From Plantibacter sp. VKM Ac-2880 (GTDB lineage: Bacteria; Actinomycetota; Actinomycetes; Actinomycetales; Microbacteriaceae): a stretch of DNA of 64,000 bases. The notes under the pieces are model-generated. The model worked only from the letters and a program-made list of their open reading frames with translations. It was not told where the DNA came from and made no database searches. The position numbers were made by a program, and so were the translations under genes. The stretch is taken from positions 1,117,530 to 1,181,529 of the forward strand of contig NZ_JADKSJ010000001.1 of NCBI RefSeq assembly GCF_015351235.1. The letters run 5' to 3'. This document shows positions 63,657-64,000 of the stretch, one piece after another (positions within the stretch are counted from its first letter, which is position 1; each line of letters opens with the position of its first letter).

Positions 63657-64000
63657 GTGGGAAAGCTGATCTACGGGAGCTCGTCGCGGGAGCTCGAACT
63701 CGACGACCGGATGCTCGCGCACGTCAAGTCGATCGCCGTGATGAAACTGCGTCGCAACGAGTCGTTCACGATCTCCTGGCCCCGTTCGCTCGAGACCGGT
63801 GGTGGACGCGTGACGATCTGGGTGCACCCGTCGATCTCCCTGCAGTTCGAGTTCGACCAGGAGCAGCGTCCGGAACTCAACCGCAGCTGGCTCGAGTCGA
63901 TGATGCAGGAGGCCAACAAGACGGGTGACCTGGCCATCGGTCGCGAGGTCCCCGAGGCGATGCCGACGAGACCGGCGCCCGTGAACGAGCCTCGGCCCCG
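63657..64000 (+). CDS. MGKLIY-type Microbacteriaceae protein (3' end outside window)
   Basis: Open from GTG 63657, preceded by AGGGAGA, to the window end: 114 codons visible. It begins MGKLIYGSSSRELELDDRM, followed by HVKSIAVMKLRRNESFTISW and VTIWVHPSISLQFEF. This matches a small family restricted to Microbacteriaceae and close relatives. Its members are often labelled ATP-dependent DNA ligase in databases without any ligase motif; none is visible here. Function unknown. Divergent from the GtrA-like gene, with a 297-base gap between them holding both promoters and no gene. Confidence 0.8.
   Translation, partial: MGKLIYGSSSRELELDDRMLAHVKSIAVMKLRRNESFTISWPRSLETGGGRVTIWVHPSISLQFEFDQEQRPELNRSWLESMMQEANKTGDLAIGREVPEAMPTRPAPVNEPRP

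Overview
The window is high-GC actinobacterial DNA. Gene content and order (ftsH-folE-folP-folB-folK, DUF3180 and PH-domain membrane proteins, lysS, clpC, radA, and an MGKLIY-type small protein at the right end) point to the family Microbacteriaceae; the genus cannot be fixed from this window.

Layout. 1-7.6 kb: end of ftsH, then a tightly overlapped folate operon (folE, folP, folB, folK) running into conserved membrane proteins and a Rossmann-fold DUF2520 protein. 7.6-19 kb: DoxX-like protein (minus), lysS, cardiolipin synthase, a baeRF-like protein, clpC, Ppx/GppA phosphatase (minus), a G6PDH-family enzyme and an ArgA-type acetyltransferase. 19-27 kb: a very large secreted nuclease/5'-nucleotidase preceded by a PHO-box-like direct repeat, two small proteins, and radA (minus). 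27.1-40.8 kb: an integrated mobile element in the 3' end of tRNA-Ser(CGA), bounded by a 28-bp direct repeat. 40.8-56 kb: ordinary chromosome with small accessory genes (SnoaL-like lipoprotein, GNAT, DUF1653, SRPBCC, alditol oxidase, pentapeptide-repeat protein, zinc-ribbon SDR, SWIM-SNF2 helicase, Na+/H+ antiporter, SDR, polyprenol-phosphate mannosyltransferase). 56-63.4 kb: a minus-strand cluster for a secreted or surface glycan (GtrA, GT2, GT39-like, DUF4397, GH8, sortase). The last gene is cut by the window end.

The element (27195-40751, about 13.6 kb, visibly richer in A/T) is the most interesting part. Its left arm carries a C5-cytosine methyltransferase, an overlapping GIY-YIG nuclease-like gene, and a GHKL (MutL/MORC-like) ATPase that ends in a PD-(D/E)XK-like motif: a candidate restriction or anti-phage cassette. 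The middle carries a Mob/Pre-like protein lacking the usual PHxH metal ligands, a cluster of three dyads, and a rolling-circle-type Rep (HUH plus SF3-helicase motifs) whose 5' end holds 9-bp repeats and a hairpin resembling a double-strand origin. A small HTH protein precedes rep, and a tyrosine integrase is transcribed divergently. The right arm has three genes of unknown function, two of them membrane proteins. The element looks like an integrated rolling-circle, possibly mobilizable plasmid. It appears to have supplied a new terminator to the tRNA gene, while the presumed original terminator is left beyond attR.

Several extragenic repeat families recur at convergent or intergenic sites (25.5, 45.5 and 54.0 kb; 10.1 and 56.3 kb). 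No CRISPR array, rRNA gene or insertion sequence was seen.
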